A stretch of DNA of 64,000 bases from Anopheles merus (taxonomy: Eukaryota; Arthropoda; Insecta; Diptera; Culicidae). A program made the translations under genes and the position numbers. The stretch spans positions 28,070,231-28,134,230 of the forward strand of contig NC_054082.1 of assembly GCF_017562075.2 (NCBI RefSeq), given 5' to 3'. The first letter of the stretch is position 1, and the number at the start of each line of letters is the position of its first letter. Of the stretch, positions 15,501 through 27,096 are shown in pieces. The notes below the pieces were generated by a model. It was given only the letters and a program-made list of their open reading frames with translations. It did no database searches and was not told the DNA's origin.

Positions 15501-16223
15501 TTCCAATTGTTCCAATCCGTCCAGAGCCAGCTGCCACAATCTCACACCTTCGCTTCACGAAAGTAAACCCTTGCGGCACCCTTCGCTACCCTTCGAAAGG
15601 AATTTGACTTATTTGTGTGGTCGCGGTGTGCGTACATCTAGACAGAAGATCACTCGGAGGCTCTTTCTATTCAGGCGGCATGTACTTTCACTGGTTGGCA
15701 GTGCAGTACATAACGAGGAAGTGTTAGGGAACTGATCATCAACACAAACGGAAAGCAACCGCTTTGCGGAAGTGTTGTATGCCAGTGGTGGTTGTTGAAA
15801 TTGTCATCGTGAAGCTTTTTTTCTACCTTTGAATAGTGTCTTGGATGTTGGGTTATACCACTATCGCATCAATCTATGTGCTTTGCGGGTTAGGTAAACA
15901 GACTTTATTGTCTGTTTGCTGTTTCCATTATGTATGCTGCTTTTGTTTTAGTTTTACATGTCCCATTATCGGTTGCATAAAGCGATCTCGTTCTCCTTCC
16001 ATACCGTTTACAAACAGCAGATATGCTCAGTAGTTTGTTCAAGATTTGACCAGCAACAAAAAAGGACTGTAACGTTCGGTGGCATCTCTATGCTTGTCTT
16101 TGTAATAGGAAAACGTTTGACGGTAGGATGCCTCGTAGCTCGGCTTTGCACGCCCGTAGCCTGCGATGACAATTCCCAACCGAAACGGAGGCAACCGTTA
16201 AACGTGGTAACGTTTTATCTGTC
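9519..16223. other. Non-coding region downstream of ferredoxin
   Basis: The first few hundred bases are the ferredoxin 3' UTR. No AATAAA lies close to the stop; the first clear one is at 10240-10245. The remaining 6 kb has only short open frames without codon bias or family resemblance on either strand. It has short GT- and CA-rich stretches (about 10860, 14285, 14785) and poly-A/T runs. I recognise no tRNA, snRNA or conserved microRNA. Confidence 0.6.
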
Positions 16224-16231
16224 CATACAAA

Positions 16232-16433
16232 CAGTGGCGGATTTAGGGTGTTGGGGGCCCTAAGCGTTAAAAGGAGAAGAGGCCCCCCGGTTGGCGTCGA
16301 GCGGGGGGGGGGGGGTGCATATTGAGACTACTGTACACACTGTTCTATATGCTGGAATTACCATCCACGGGGCCCTTAAATTGACGGGGCCCCCCGCGGC
16401 CGCTCAGTCCGCGCACCGTTAAATCCGCCACTG
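16232..16433. mobile_element. hAT-like MITE with 8-bp target-site duplication
   Basis: The 202-bp element is bounded by inverted ends CAGTGGCGGATTTAG...TTAAATCCGCCACTG and flanked by identical 8-bp direct repeats CATACAAA at 16224-16231 and 16434-16441. The CAGTGGCGGAT terminus and the 8-bp duplication are typical of hAT transposons. Inside are GC-rich complementary blocks (GGGGGCCC, GGGGCCC, GGGGCCCCCC) and a run of 13 G at 16303-16315. There is no coding capacity, so it is non-autonomous. The perfect duplication suggests a fairly recent insertion. Confidence 0.9.
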
Positions 16434-16441
16434 CATACAAA

Positions 16442-17394
16442 GCGACCATTGTGTTTGGATTTATATTGCCAACAGGATGGGCCCGTGGACGAACTACTGG
16501 CTTACCGCTTCGTATACGTTTGCAGTGCAAAATGCATTTCTATTACAGCAAACTCTTACCACTCCCCCGTGTCTTGGTGGTGGTGGTGAATGCGAGCTGT
16601 TACGTGCGCTATGAAACGGGCAAGCAGTAAATGCAAGCAGGAAGCAACCCGCTGCCTATTTGTGTTCGGAGCATCATATCAGGGGCAGTCTTAGATTAAA
16701 GAGCGAGGGATGGGAGCGAAAGAGATTTCACATTCAAATCGCATAACCGCGCACGATCGTCTTCGGGCCAAATTGGTTGGTATTGTGTGTGCTGTTTGGT
16801 TTTACATCAAATGATTAGGATTGAGTTTGCTGTTGGGGCACGTACCATAAGCCATCCTTCATACATACGGTGTACGGTTAGGAGGTGTAATTGCCCAGTA
16901 CGAGGTAACGAGATATCGATTAACAAATTTTGGCTGATTATATGCTCTTGTTTGTTTGCTTTGCCGGCTGATAATACGCACCAGCTTCGTGGCTTCGTGC
17001 AATTGCATGGGTGGTAATAACAGAAAATGATTACGGATTACGGTGAGCGTGCTGCGCCTGCGCACTGAACATGCGATTTGGCTTTGCTGTAACGTGATGG
17101 TTGATGGTACAAGCGGGTTGCCATAAAATGAATACACAGGAAGATATTTGAAACATATTAGCCTCGATTCGATTACCAGTGTTTTGTAGCAGGGTGGTGA
17201 TTGTACTTTGGCTATGATAATGCATAGTCCATGTACATAGGATTATCCTATCCAATCGTGTCGAATGCTGAGGACAAATTGAAATAGACTTTATCTTCAA
17301 AAGTATATGCATATCACAAGATTCCGGTTGAGGCGAGGGGAAACACCTTTATAGAACACTGGAGCTGAGGAAAGATCACTCAAGTGTGGCTTGA
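16442..17394. other. Non-coding stretch after the hAT-like MITE
   Basis: I see no gene, terminal inverted repeat or tandem array here. Composition is mixed, with short chance open frames on both strands. Confidence 0.5.
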
Positions 17395-17905
17395 TTTTAT
17401 TTATTCATTCATTTATTTAATAACAAAAGTCATCGAAACACTATAGACCTACACAACTTATTTCTAAACGATTCATTGCATCACACTGGCAAGGTTAACT
17501 AGGACTTTCTACATTAGAGAAAAGACGTGAAGAAGCACAATCTTCATTTGTGGCAACAATTTATGAAGTGAGATTGATGCTCTATCTTTACTAGTGAACT
17601 TGAACATCAATGCACCAGAAAGAATTATTCGAACTGGTTAATTATTTCGCTTACCGCGTTCTAGATCACGTTACGCAGATTACGAACTCATTACAGACAA
17701 ATGTGTAGGAGCTTCAACAAAAACTACCAACATTTTGACTTTATCCTCAGTGTATATTGTTTTAAAATTGGGTCAATTACTAGGTCAGATAAGGGTTAGT
17801 TAGGTTAAGCTTTGTGAGCTGTTGGAGTACGGGTTGGGAGTGTTCTTCTGGATCAAACTGTATCCGTTAGACAATATGAATAATAAATAAATAAATAAAT
17901 AAATT
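17395..17905. repeat. Region bounded by inverted AT-rich tails, possible non-LTR retrotransposon remnants
   Basis: The left end reads TTTTATTTATTCATTCATTTATTTAATAA, which on the minus strand is an (AAAT/GAAT)-type tail. The right end is TATGAATAATAAATAAATAAA continuing as (AAAT)n to about 17905. Such tetranucleotide tails are common 3' ends of CR1/Jockey-type non-LTR elements in mosquitoes, and the two tails would belong to elements in opposite orientation. The roughly 450 bp between them encodes nothing I recognise. They could also be simple-sequence repeats. Confidence 0.35.
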
Positions 17906-20900
17906 ACGAGCTCTTCAATTCCAAAGTGAACCGCTTATTAAGTTTTATTTTACGCGTCGGTAAAGGTTTGTAAAGGTAAAGGCATCTTGAATGATAGTCT
18001 GGCATCTCACCACAAAAACGAAGATGCCGAAGAACTAAATGAGTAAAACGTTTCTGAACTGATTGATCATTAAACGTTAACCTGCTGTCTAATTGTACCT
18101 TTATCTCTACCTATTTTTAACCTGATATAATTACTCCTTTATAGGGATAGCTTATGTACGTTAAGCGTTGTTTTAGATCTTTTGTTATTTTAAAATTGAT
18201 TAAAAGAGAAACGTCGTTCGTTAGTAGTTTGCCAACATTCCATTATTATGTACTGTGCTTTTATCAAACCAAAGTAGAAGATATGATTATAGGAAGCAGT
18301 TTAGAAATTACTATTGCCATTATTAATAATTATTAATTTAATCTTAAACGGACCAATTGGACTAATTGAGAAGACATACAGAAGGCTTGCAGAAGGCAGA
18401 GGCTGAGGCAGAAGGCTTGCGATCTACCGGCATACACCGGATCCTTTTTAAAGCACTGGATTGAAACACCAAAGTCAAAGTAATCCGAAATAGCATTAGC
18501 CGACATGCGGATCATATGATAGAATTGATTAGCGTTGGAGCGAGGCTGAATAATCCCCAGAATCTTCCAAGACCGATGTGATCAAGATGATACATTAATG
18601 TCGTTGCGATTATTATATAATCTTTTGTTCACGTACCCTTCTGGCTGTATATTTCGTCGTATAGAGTCTACCGATTGCATGGTCGTAAGTGTGTATACAT
18701 TACAATCTTCCTGGAGAAAAATCACAAGGTTACGGTTCATGTCAGTTTTGTTAAAGTAATAGTAATAGTAACAAAAAGAATAAATAAAGCTCTTGAATGT
18801 ATTTTTCCGTAAATCTTTTTTCGTCGCCTTTAGCGTGTAAACATATTTATTTTTTCGCCTGTTTCAATGGCTCACTGTGTCCTCTATGTTTGCCACTTTT
18901 ACTCAATTATGTACAATTATTTGAGCAAAACCACAAACACGGACAAAGTACACACAACCGATATCACTCGTTAGCTTCAAAATTGTTTCCACAAACAGTA
19001 CGATCCATTTGCTCTGTGAGTACAACCCCAACACCACCACCATTACCAACACAAACGATCGTGTTGGCGTGCTGGCTCAAGACGACACCGTTTAACAGCG
19101 CGAACAGTGTGCGTGTCTGAGTGGAAGAGCCAGCCAGGAAAGCGTCAGCATACTGACCTTGATCAGCACCTGCAACATCGCCCAAGCTGGTAGCATAAAA
19201 ACGCCAGCCAACGCCCCACATGAGAAACCGTGCCTGCTCGCTGTGCATGCGAATGTTGGCTGTTTATACATGCACGAAGCGCACCATGCACCGGAGGAGC
19301 CGGAGGAGGCCAGCATAACTGCATGCGAGAGATGCCGCTTGGTAGGCTAGCCGGGCAAGATCTATCGTGTCGCCGTACCACGGTTCGGTTAGCAATTGGT
19401 GCCTCGCTGAAGTGAGCCTGCTGCCCGGTGAATGCTAACGCGCGCTGGCTAATCGATTGTTTGATTAACACAGTACCCCCTTTGGGCAGGCAAGTGTGCG
19501 ATGGTTTATGTTTGCTCGCGATCCATTCAGGCTCGCCTAGATACCGTGCCTGGATCATAGCCGGATGCCGCACGTATCCGGAATCAACAGCTGCGCTGCT
19601 GATTGGTGCCATTTTTGTTGTAATAGAGCCATTAGATGGACAGAATTTAGGAGGCGGAATTAAACTAGATCGCAGGAGGTGGAAGTATTAAGCAACCGGA
19701 GTATGTTTGTTTTAAAAATAAAGAAACCTTGCAGGACGTACGTAGTGGGCAAAATGCATCGCAATGCACTGGGGCCGCAAGTAGGGCATGCATTGCCGCA
19801 CGGACAGTCAAAGTAAATTGAAAGAAGATGAAAAAAAAAAATACACGCACAAACCAACGAATGAAGACAATGTGTGTTGGATGGGGTTTGGCCAGTGTTT
19901 GAGCACATGTGTCCATGGTCTCATTTTACGTTGGTTCGATCAGTATTGCTTAAGATGCATACGAAAGTAGCGAAAGTGCATTCGATACGCTGGCTGCAGT
20001 TGTGGGAGAATGAAAGAATCTGCACAGTTGTTAGCAATAATTAGCTTGGGTGGAATTCATGACGATAATTATCATAGTCTTATGGCAAGATTAGCATGAG
20101 TAATTGTAATGCTATGCATAATTGCCAAAAAATATGCATCGATGGCATATTTCAAGTACATTAGCTGATGATTTTATGAGTTAATAAGTGTAGCAATGTT
20201 TAATTGATGAACGTCGTATTTAATAAAGCCGGAAAAACAATACAAATGAAAATGGTACCATATAGTAGTGCAGCTAGCACAGAATGGCTGTTGTATGATA
20301 CTCCTCACCAAATAAGTAACCCTTAAATGGGGCCTAAAAATAGAACAGCCATTTCCCCAGCCGGCATCACAGAAACACTTTCGAAAACGATTTAATGTTA
20401 AATGTAACATCAAATCGGTTGGGTGAGAGAAAATCATGCAAAAAGCGAGAAGGCGTTAATCCCAAACGCTAACCGTGTGAATTCAAACAATCCGTTCCAT
20501 TTCCTCTATTCCACCGCAGCCGCTTATCCGGCTGCATCTGCATGTGCTGGGAGACAGTTGTGCCTGTGACGTGTGATGCACAGTTTATGTGGTATTTTCT
20601 TTCTGTACGGTTTCTGGTGGGGCTGCAGGTTTGCGAGGCGGTTTATAAATAAAGTGCATTTTGGTAGCATACCCCCAAACTTTCTCACTTGAAACGATGT
20701 GTGTGTGTGTGAAAAGCTTCACATCCAGTACTGCGGGGCGAATTGATTTGATTGAGGAACGACAACTCTCAACCGGGCGCTTGTGAGAGCGACGGCTGAG
20801 TTCGTATCTCAGCGCCATAATTGGGTTTATAGGCGTACGTATGTCGTGGATCGTCGTGGGGATGAATACAATATGATCTTTCACTTTATAAGAGCTGCCG

Positions 20901-22619
20901 TATGTAGTTCAAATGACATCTTCGGTACTGTCTCACAAGAAGGATTTACACAATGTAGTGAAAACTGTGTTTCTACGCTTGTTTTATTCACGGCACAATT
21001 GCATTGCAGTTGAAATATCGAATGCAAAAAGACATCAATGACTGCATAAGCTACAAAACTACGGCAATCCTTCTTAAATGTAATGACTCTCATTGAATCG
21101 CGATCGATTACACTTCGCACCAAATCCACACACACAGAGATCGCCGTTATTAGCGCATAATACAAATTACTGCAAATAAGCTGATGAAAACAGCACTTAC
21201 GTTGTTTCACTTGTCTGTCTGTGGTATTTGTTTGCACGTTGTACCGAATTACTCCAGCGGTAGACAGCCCCAAGCTGCAACCCCAGATAGCAATGCCAGA
21301 CAGCGGGACGTGACCCACCCGGAACTCAGTGTTCGATGTCTTATTGCACAGCGCGGTAACTGCAGATGCAAACGTCATCAATCTTGTTTCGTGTTTTCAC
21401 CCCCCACACGGTATATTTCGGTACCGATGACTTAGGTCTAGCCAGGTCTGACCTCAAAAGCGAACCGGAGGCAGGGCGATGTGCAATCGAGCAATTTAGA
21501 AACGGTCACGGCGATCCGGGCGAGCAAGAAGATGGAATATGTAACACGCGGTGGTTTTCTTTTCTTTGCTCCTACCACGATCGTACACCGATGCAACGGA
21601 GAAGCATTAATCATTTACGAGCGTACGAATTTGTCGAGGTGTTGTTTGTCGAAAGGACGGTAGGGCTAGGGCTACCACCAGCGGGATTATGATTGGAGTG
21701 CCGGGCCTTTCGGAACGGTAAAAGCGGATCGCCCACCTGAGCTATTTGCTCAGGGGAAGTTCAATAAATGCACATTCCATTGACCCGCTTGCTTTCAACC
21801 GCTTCCGATTTCCATCGCCAAGCGAGTGGACAAAACAAATGAACTGACTTAAAACATCCGTACCGAAACTCGGGCAGCCGGGAATGGATAGGGTCGAGTG
21901 GTCAAGTTTACATGGGCAGAAGGATCGGTTGATCTGCAGCCTCCGGCAACGGCAGCAAACGTTTGTTCGCTTTCAGTTTCACTCCTCGTTAGCGACTAGT
22001 AGACTCACTTCCCAGCAACGCCCAACAGTACCGCAAACTCATTCGGCCGCCTCAGGGGCGGAATCTCAGTGCAGCCCTAAACGCCCCGGTCTCCGGGAAC
22101 TCCCAGCGGGAATGGGTGCTAGCGGTGAGAGGTGGAAAACGGGTGACAAGGTACCGCCTTGGCATGCGTGCCCGTACGCATGCATGCTGCATGCATGAAT
22201 GTCCCTAAGCACACGAGATCGTTATCGTGTGCGGCCCCCCGAGGGGGGGACTACAATGCCAGGCACGCCGAAATTGCCACAGTATCGCCCCGGGATTGGG
22301 AAGTGAGATGAAAGTGAGTTTCTTTCACTGGGTGGGGAAGGAGCAGAACAATCGCTGCGTGCGGGGTGCGTTTTGAGGCTGGGAAATAAAACCGACCTGT
22401 GCGTCGGTTTAAGATAGGTTAAGGGTGAATTATTTTATCAAATCATTACTATTAATTGTGAGAGAACCGAATGGGAAGCTTGGAGAGCCGAAAATTGAAT
22501 GTAAAAAGCACATGTTACTGTTTTATGGGCATAATACAGGTAGAATATTATGCTATATACAATAATTTTTATGTTGAAGTCAAAAACAAATTGCCAAACA
22601 TTTTGCTCAGGACAAGTAA
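17906..22619. other. Non-coding region before the foldback MITE
   Basis: The region has only short unconvincing open frames on both strands. It is AT-rich to about 18.8 kb and more mixed after. It contains a small GT run (20698-20710) and GC-rich patches around 22000-22300. I see no structural RNA or transposon ends. Confidence 0.5.
18379..18420. repeat. Short imperfect tandem repeat of CAGAAGGC(TTG)
   Basis: Three copies of CAGAAGGC occur within 42 bp, two of them extended to CAGAAGGCTTGC. It is a small local duplication with no evident function. Confidence 0.6.
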
Positions 22620-22621
22620 TA

Positions 22622-23246
22622 CAGGGTTTTACAAGTCAGAATCGAATGTCAGCAAAACAATTTCAGAAGCACAAGATTCAGTTTAGCTGTCAAAAGTTGT
22701 TGTTTCACCGCACCGATGCTATTTTTCACAAGCGCAATTTGATTTTTAAATCGCTCAAGTTGTATTTTTTAAGAGGCCTTTCGCATCGTTTTGCAAATTC
22801 AAACACGTATTTTGAGATTATATGATTGAGATCAGTGCTGTTATGCGTTTAAGCATTATATTTATGAAATATTACGTATTTATGGTAAAAATTGCGATTT
22901 TCTGTGCAAAAAGCTACATAAACATTGTACATGTTTACATACGCAAGTGCTCGTAGCTTTTTGCACAGAAAATATTATTTTTTACAATAAATACGTAATA
23001 TTTCATAAATATAACGCTATAAACGCACTAAATAAATGATTTGTATATAAATAATCTCAAAATACGTGATTTAATTTGCAAAACGATGCGAAAGGCCTCT
23101 AAAAAACCAACTTGAGTGATTTAAAAATCAAATTGCGCTATTGAAAATAGCATCGATGCGGTGAAACAACAACTTTTGACAGCTAAACTGCAACTGAGCT
23201 TCTGAAATTGTTTTGTTGACATTCGATTTTGACTTGTAAAACCCTG
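22622..23246. mobile_element. 625-bp foldback MITE with TA target-site duplication
   Basis: The element is an inverted repeat over almost its whole length. The left arm starts CAGGGTTTTACAAGTCAGAA and the right arm ends with its complement TTGACTTGTAAAACCCTG. Further paired blocks include AACAATTTCAGAAGC, AGGCCTTTCGCATCGTTTTGCAAAT, ACGTATTTTGAGATTAT and TTCTGTGCAAAAAGCTAC. The arms meet near 22935 around the small palindrome AAACATTGTACATGTTT. It is flanked by TA on both sides (22620-22621, 23247-23248), as for Tc1/mariner-mobilised MITEs. There is no coding capacity. Arm mismatches show moderate age. Confidence 0.9.
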
Positions 23247-23307
23247 TAAGATATTACACATTTACATTGTAAATTTAGTTGGTCACTCCACGTGATTGTC
23301 TCGTATA

Positions 23308-23808
23308 CAGTCGGTTCCCGATATCCGCGGTTTATGCGTTCCGCGTAGCTCGAATAATCCGCGTAGCTCGAATATCCGCGTATGTCGATTTTCACGTTTT
23401 TCAGCTAAAAAACATTAGATTACTCAGTAATTTTTTTTTCAAAAAAACTTTTTGGAGGCTTAACGAATACACAAAATACTCCTAAAATCTTCATTCAGAA
23501 GCAGAAGCGATAAAAATCAGCCTTCTAAATTCATACACCTTAGGATAAGCTCACCTGTATATTATACCCACTTAGATAGCTGCTCGAAAACTGCTATACA
23601 ATGCAAACAGCTGACAGGCTGAAATTTCAGCCTACCAACTTAAAACAGAAAGGACCCGTTTATAATAGATTATCAGCATTTTAGCATTTTTAAAGTCGCA
23701 TAATTGACTATAAAACTTAATTTTTTGACAACTGATTTGTCAAATTTAGAAAACCGTGTACCTTCGAATCCGCGTAAGTCGAGAACCGCGTGATTCGGGA
23801 AAAGACTG
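23308..23808. mobile_element. pogo/Tigger-like MITE with TA target-site duplication
   Basis: The 501-bp element has ends CAGTCGGTTCCCGATATCCG on the left and, reversed, CAGTCTTTTCCCGAATCACG on the right. TA lies on both sides (23306-23307, 23809-23810). The sub-terminal iteration of CGCGG/CCGCGTA(GCTCGAAT) words resembles the CAG...CCGCGG termini of pogo/Tigger transposons. The interior is AT-rich without a transposase frame, so it must have been moved in trans. It starts 61 bp after the foldback MITE. Confidence 0.85.
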
Positions 23809-23810
23809 TA

Positions 23811-26800
23811 TTTCATCCCGATAATATGTAAAGGTTACACGAAAACGACAAATTTAAACCAATCAAATTTCGAAAGAAATCTAAAATTTTGCTTCTGTTA
23901 ATTTAAAAAAAAGTTAAAATAGTTGCATTCCAGAAATACCTGACTACACGCGAACAGATGCTGTGAAATAAATTCTTCTTACACGAGCTGCTCTGCTGCG
24001 CTTAACGCTCACTTTCGTTTGTACGACTGGACTGGTATTTTCTTGCATGATCACCGCACCGGCTTGATCGTGATCGTGTTGCTTTCCTTCCATGGAGACG
24101 TGGCTTCGTTGTGGGTCACCTACTCTACCGGGTGATAAGTCGTATCAAGTCGTCCACAGATGTTGCTTGTTAGAGATGCCGAGATAAAAAGAGTGTGTGT
24201 GCGTGCGTGTGTATGTGTGTGTGTGTATGTATGTGCAGCAATCAACAGCCTCTGGTTTGGTGTGAACGTGTCCACCCCTTCTCACCCCGTCCATTAGCTA
24301 CGATCGGTTGCATTTTGGATGTGATTTTTACGTGCCTCTGTTTCCACCACTCCCTCGCTCTCCTTCTCTATTCATTTCATTTTTATTTTGGGGGAAAGTA
24401 CGATCTCCATTTTACCATTTTTGGTTGAGTAATTAGAAATGGGGCACCCGGTACGGTGTCTGGCGTTGGGGTGGTCGTTCGATTTTGTTTTTTTTTTACC
24501 TACTGCTGGCTTTCCACTGCCATCGGGTAAAACCGGGCAAGTGAGGGTTGAAGCGAGGGGACCAAATTTTCCAGCTGCCTTGTCTGCGTGCTGGTACCGC
24601 ATCCCCTGCGATAGTGCGATTAATTTATCTGACTCAATCGAGACACCTTATCAGGCGAGATGGGGTTGAAGCACGCGTGTGCGAAAAGAAAGAAATAAAG
24701 GGCAACTGGCAACTGGGATTGATGAGGGAGATGGAAAGCAGGTAGTGTGTGAGGGTATGATCGGGCGGGTTTGATCACAATTGCGGCGCGGTTCGCTGGA
24801 GTCGGCCCGGGTTCGTCGCCTGATTTCGTTGCAGTCGCTCGAGAGAGTTAATTAGAGAGCACAGGAAAGCGATGCCGCGCTACTCAACAAGCAGGGCCGA
24901 TGATGTGTCAATGTTTACCACCACCTGAGGCATGCGTACGACGTGCCGCACACAGACGCGCACGCACACTGCTAGAAAGCTGCGTAAGCCCACCACCATT
25001 ATAAGGCACCTGATAACGCGACAACGTGGCCCGGGTACGATTCGACAAGTGCCGTTGGGCAGCTTATCATTGATGTTTCACTTTCCACCGGCACCGGTTC
25101 GGGCTGGCGAAGCAGGGTCTCAGCGGAGGGCTGAGGCTAGGCTATCACTTTCAATCCCATTGCACGACAAACCCAGTAACCGCAGTAACGCAGCTCGTAC
25201 GCGCTGAAAGGGTCACCTCGTCGTATGTAGGCACGCGAGCATAAAATATGTTCGCGAGAGACGGCTCGAAATGATCACGTTTAAGAGGAGGATATTTCCT
25301 CGTGTCATACACGCAACGTCATCTTCGGATACTTTCGGTTGTAGTTTTTGTTGTTGTTGCTGCATCATCAGTTTCACCGTCTTGCAGGTGTTGAAAAGCA
25401 AATGTTTTGGAAACAGTGGAAATTTTGAAACCATGATTTACCGAGTCGTGCAGTGGCTCACCATTAAATTGGATCATAAATAAATAAGTTGTCAATAACG
25501 TTTAAAACCAAATTTCATTTCTACATCGTTTTCCACGCCCCGCCATGGCCCAGCTTTCAAGCCACCGGGGTACGCTCGATCACATTCCCGCACACATGGA
25601 CGTTCCATGGACGGCGTACAACCGGTGCGGAAAACCGAAAACCTCAACATCCTCAAACAGCTCGCGGGTGTGTGTGTGCCGTTCGCGGAAAAAGAAAACA
25701 CCCGTTGCCGAGCGCGTTTGCTATCAACACTTTGCAACAGCGTGCAACATCTTCCCGTGCGGCAGCCCGGACGGTAGTAAAACGGTGTGTTATCAACACC
25801 ACTTAATGATGGGGGTTGTTGCCCTTTTCTCCTCACTCTCGGTGTGCCCACTCGGATGTGAATAGGAAGAGTTTACCTTTTATGCCATCGTTTGAAGCCG
25901 TCGTGCACTTGCAAAAAGCGGCCCAGAGGTTGCGCTCGGCAGTGGAGTCAACCGATAGCAGAACGGTGTTGTGGTTGTTGTTGCCGGCAGGTGTAGTGGG
26001 TTGAATGATGCGACCGCGGGACCGGCTGTACTTGCTTTGAGCGAAAAAAAAAACTTGACTAATGGTCGTTCAACATTTTTAACGACGTATCTTTGATTTA
26101 CGAGCGTGTGTAGTTTGTATGTTGCTGCTCATGCTACTATTTCTAGTATATCGTCTTTTTTTCAATTGCCGGCAGCATGGGGTTGGAGTGTCTTATCATT
26201 CGAATGGATGGAGTTTTGTGTTGTGGATCGTAAACGTCCGTCTCTAACGATCGGTGCAGCAGGGGTGGAAACAACAGGTTTGTTTTCACATGCATTTTTA
26301 CGATAATTGCATTTGCTAAGGTTAGCACGGCAGAAGGTCTAGAAGGCTTGCCTTTGGTTCAAGAAAGGAAAGCAAATGGTCGTAGTTTAATGCAAGAGAA
26401 TCAATCATGTTTTTAATGTTGTCCTGATTTATTAAAATGCTCAGATGCCTCCTTTCCTTCTACAATTTTCTTTTTCGCAATGGTTTAACTTCGGTGATCA
26501 TCATATTCTAATCTCTTTTAAAATTGTAATAATTGTTATTATATACTAAAAAAATCCACTACAATAGCGGAAAGGTATATGATAGTTTTAGTACCACGTG
26601 AGCTCATTTCCCTGCGTGTATTATTTCATCAATACGCTAGTCAGCTATAAAAACAATTCAATTTATTTACGTAACTTTATTCCGTACGACATCTCAACAC
26701 AGAAAATTAGTAAAATTGTAAAAAAAACTTCCGGGTTCCGTATGCTTTCTCTACAAACTAGCTTGGGCAAAAGAAAAACAGATGAATACTCCTAGTACAT

Positions 26801-26946
26801 CTCTGGTTAGTATAACGAATTTGGTTTCCCAATGAAAAACCACACCTTTCTACTGCCGAACAACCTTCGATAATTGAATTTCGATCAATTTCCGTGTGCC
26901 TGTTGTTTGCTGCTATTTTACTACACTGCCAGCATTTCTATTCCAG
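23811..26946. other. Non-coding region between the MITE pair and the orphan reading frame
   Basis: Mostly non-descript sequence with short chance open frames. It has an imperfect GT tract at about 24193-24235 and GC-rich patches around 24500-25200 and 25540-25800. No gene is recognisable on either strand. Confidence 0.5.
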
Positions 26947-27096
26947 CCGCCCAACTACCGGGCGTCCTTCAGCACGGCAAGGGCGTACGACAACGGTCTG
27001 AACCACGTAACCGCCGGTCCGAAGAATGAAAGCCGCCTCGGGGGTGTTTTTGTTAGTGAAAATGAGCCAACACACCCGGACTGGGCGGTCAGCTAG
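26947..27096 (+). CDS. Orphan coding-like frame after a splice-acceptor-like site (possible terminal exon)
   Basis: I do not recognise this. A good acceptor, TTTCTATTCCAG, ends at 26946 and is followed by 49 codons (PPNYRASFSTARAYDNG...) and a TAG. In the first 33 codons, 26 end in G or C, the bias seen in the real genes of this window and unlike the AT-rich surroundings. A downstream AATAAA exists at about 27633. There is no initiator ATG at its start and no partner exon that I can identify, so if real it would be the last exon of a gene with a long intron. LGGVFV recalls the paired-domain motif, but the neighbouring residues do not fit. A chance frame remains quite possible. Confidence 0.22.
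   Translation, partial: PPNYRASFSTARAYDNGLNHVTAGPKNESRLGGVFVSENEPTHPDWAVS

Noticed and set aside
26947..27096. Paired-domain (Pax) exon suggested by LGGVFV
   Set aside because: The residues before and after do not fit the paired domain, and a stop follows soon after. Only the coding-like bias was kept.
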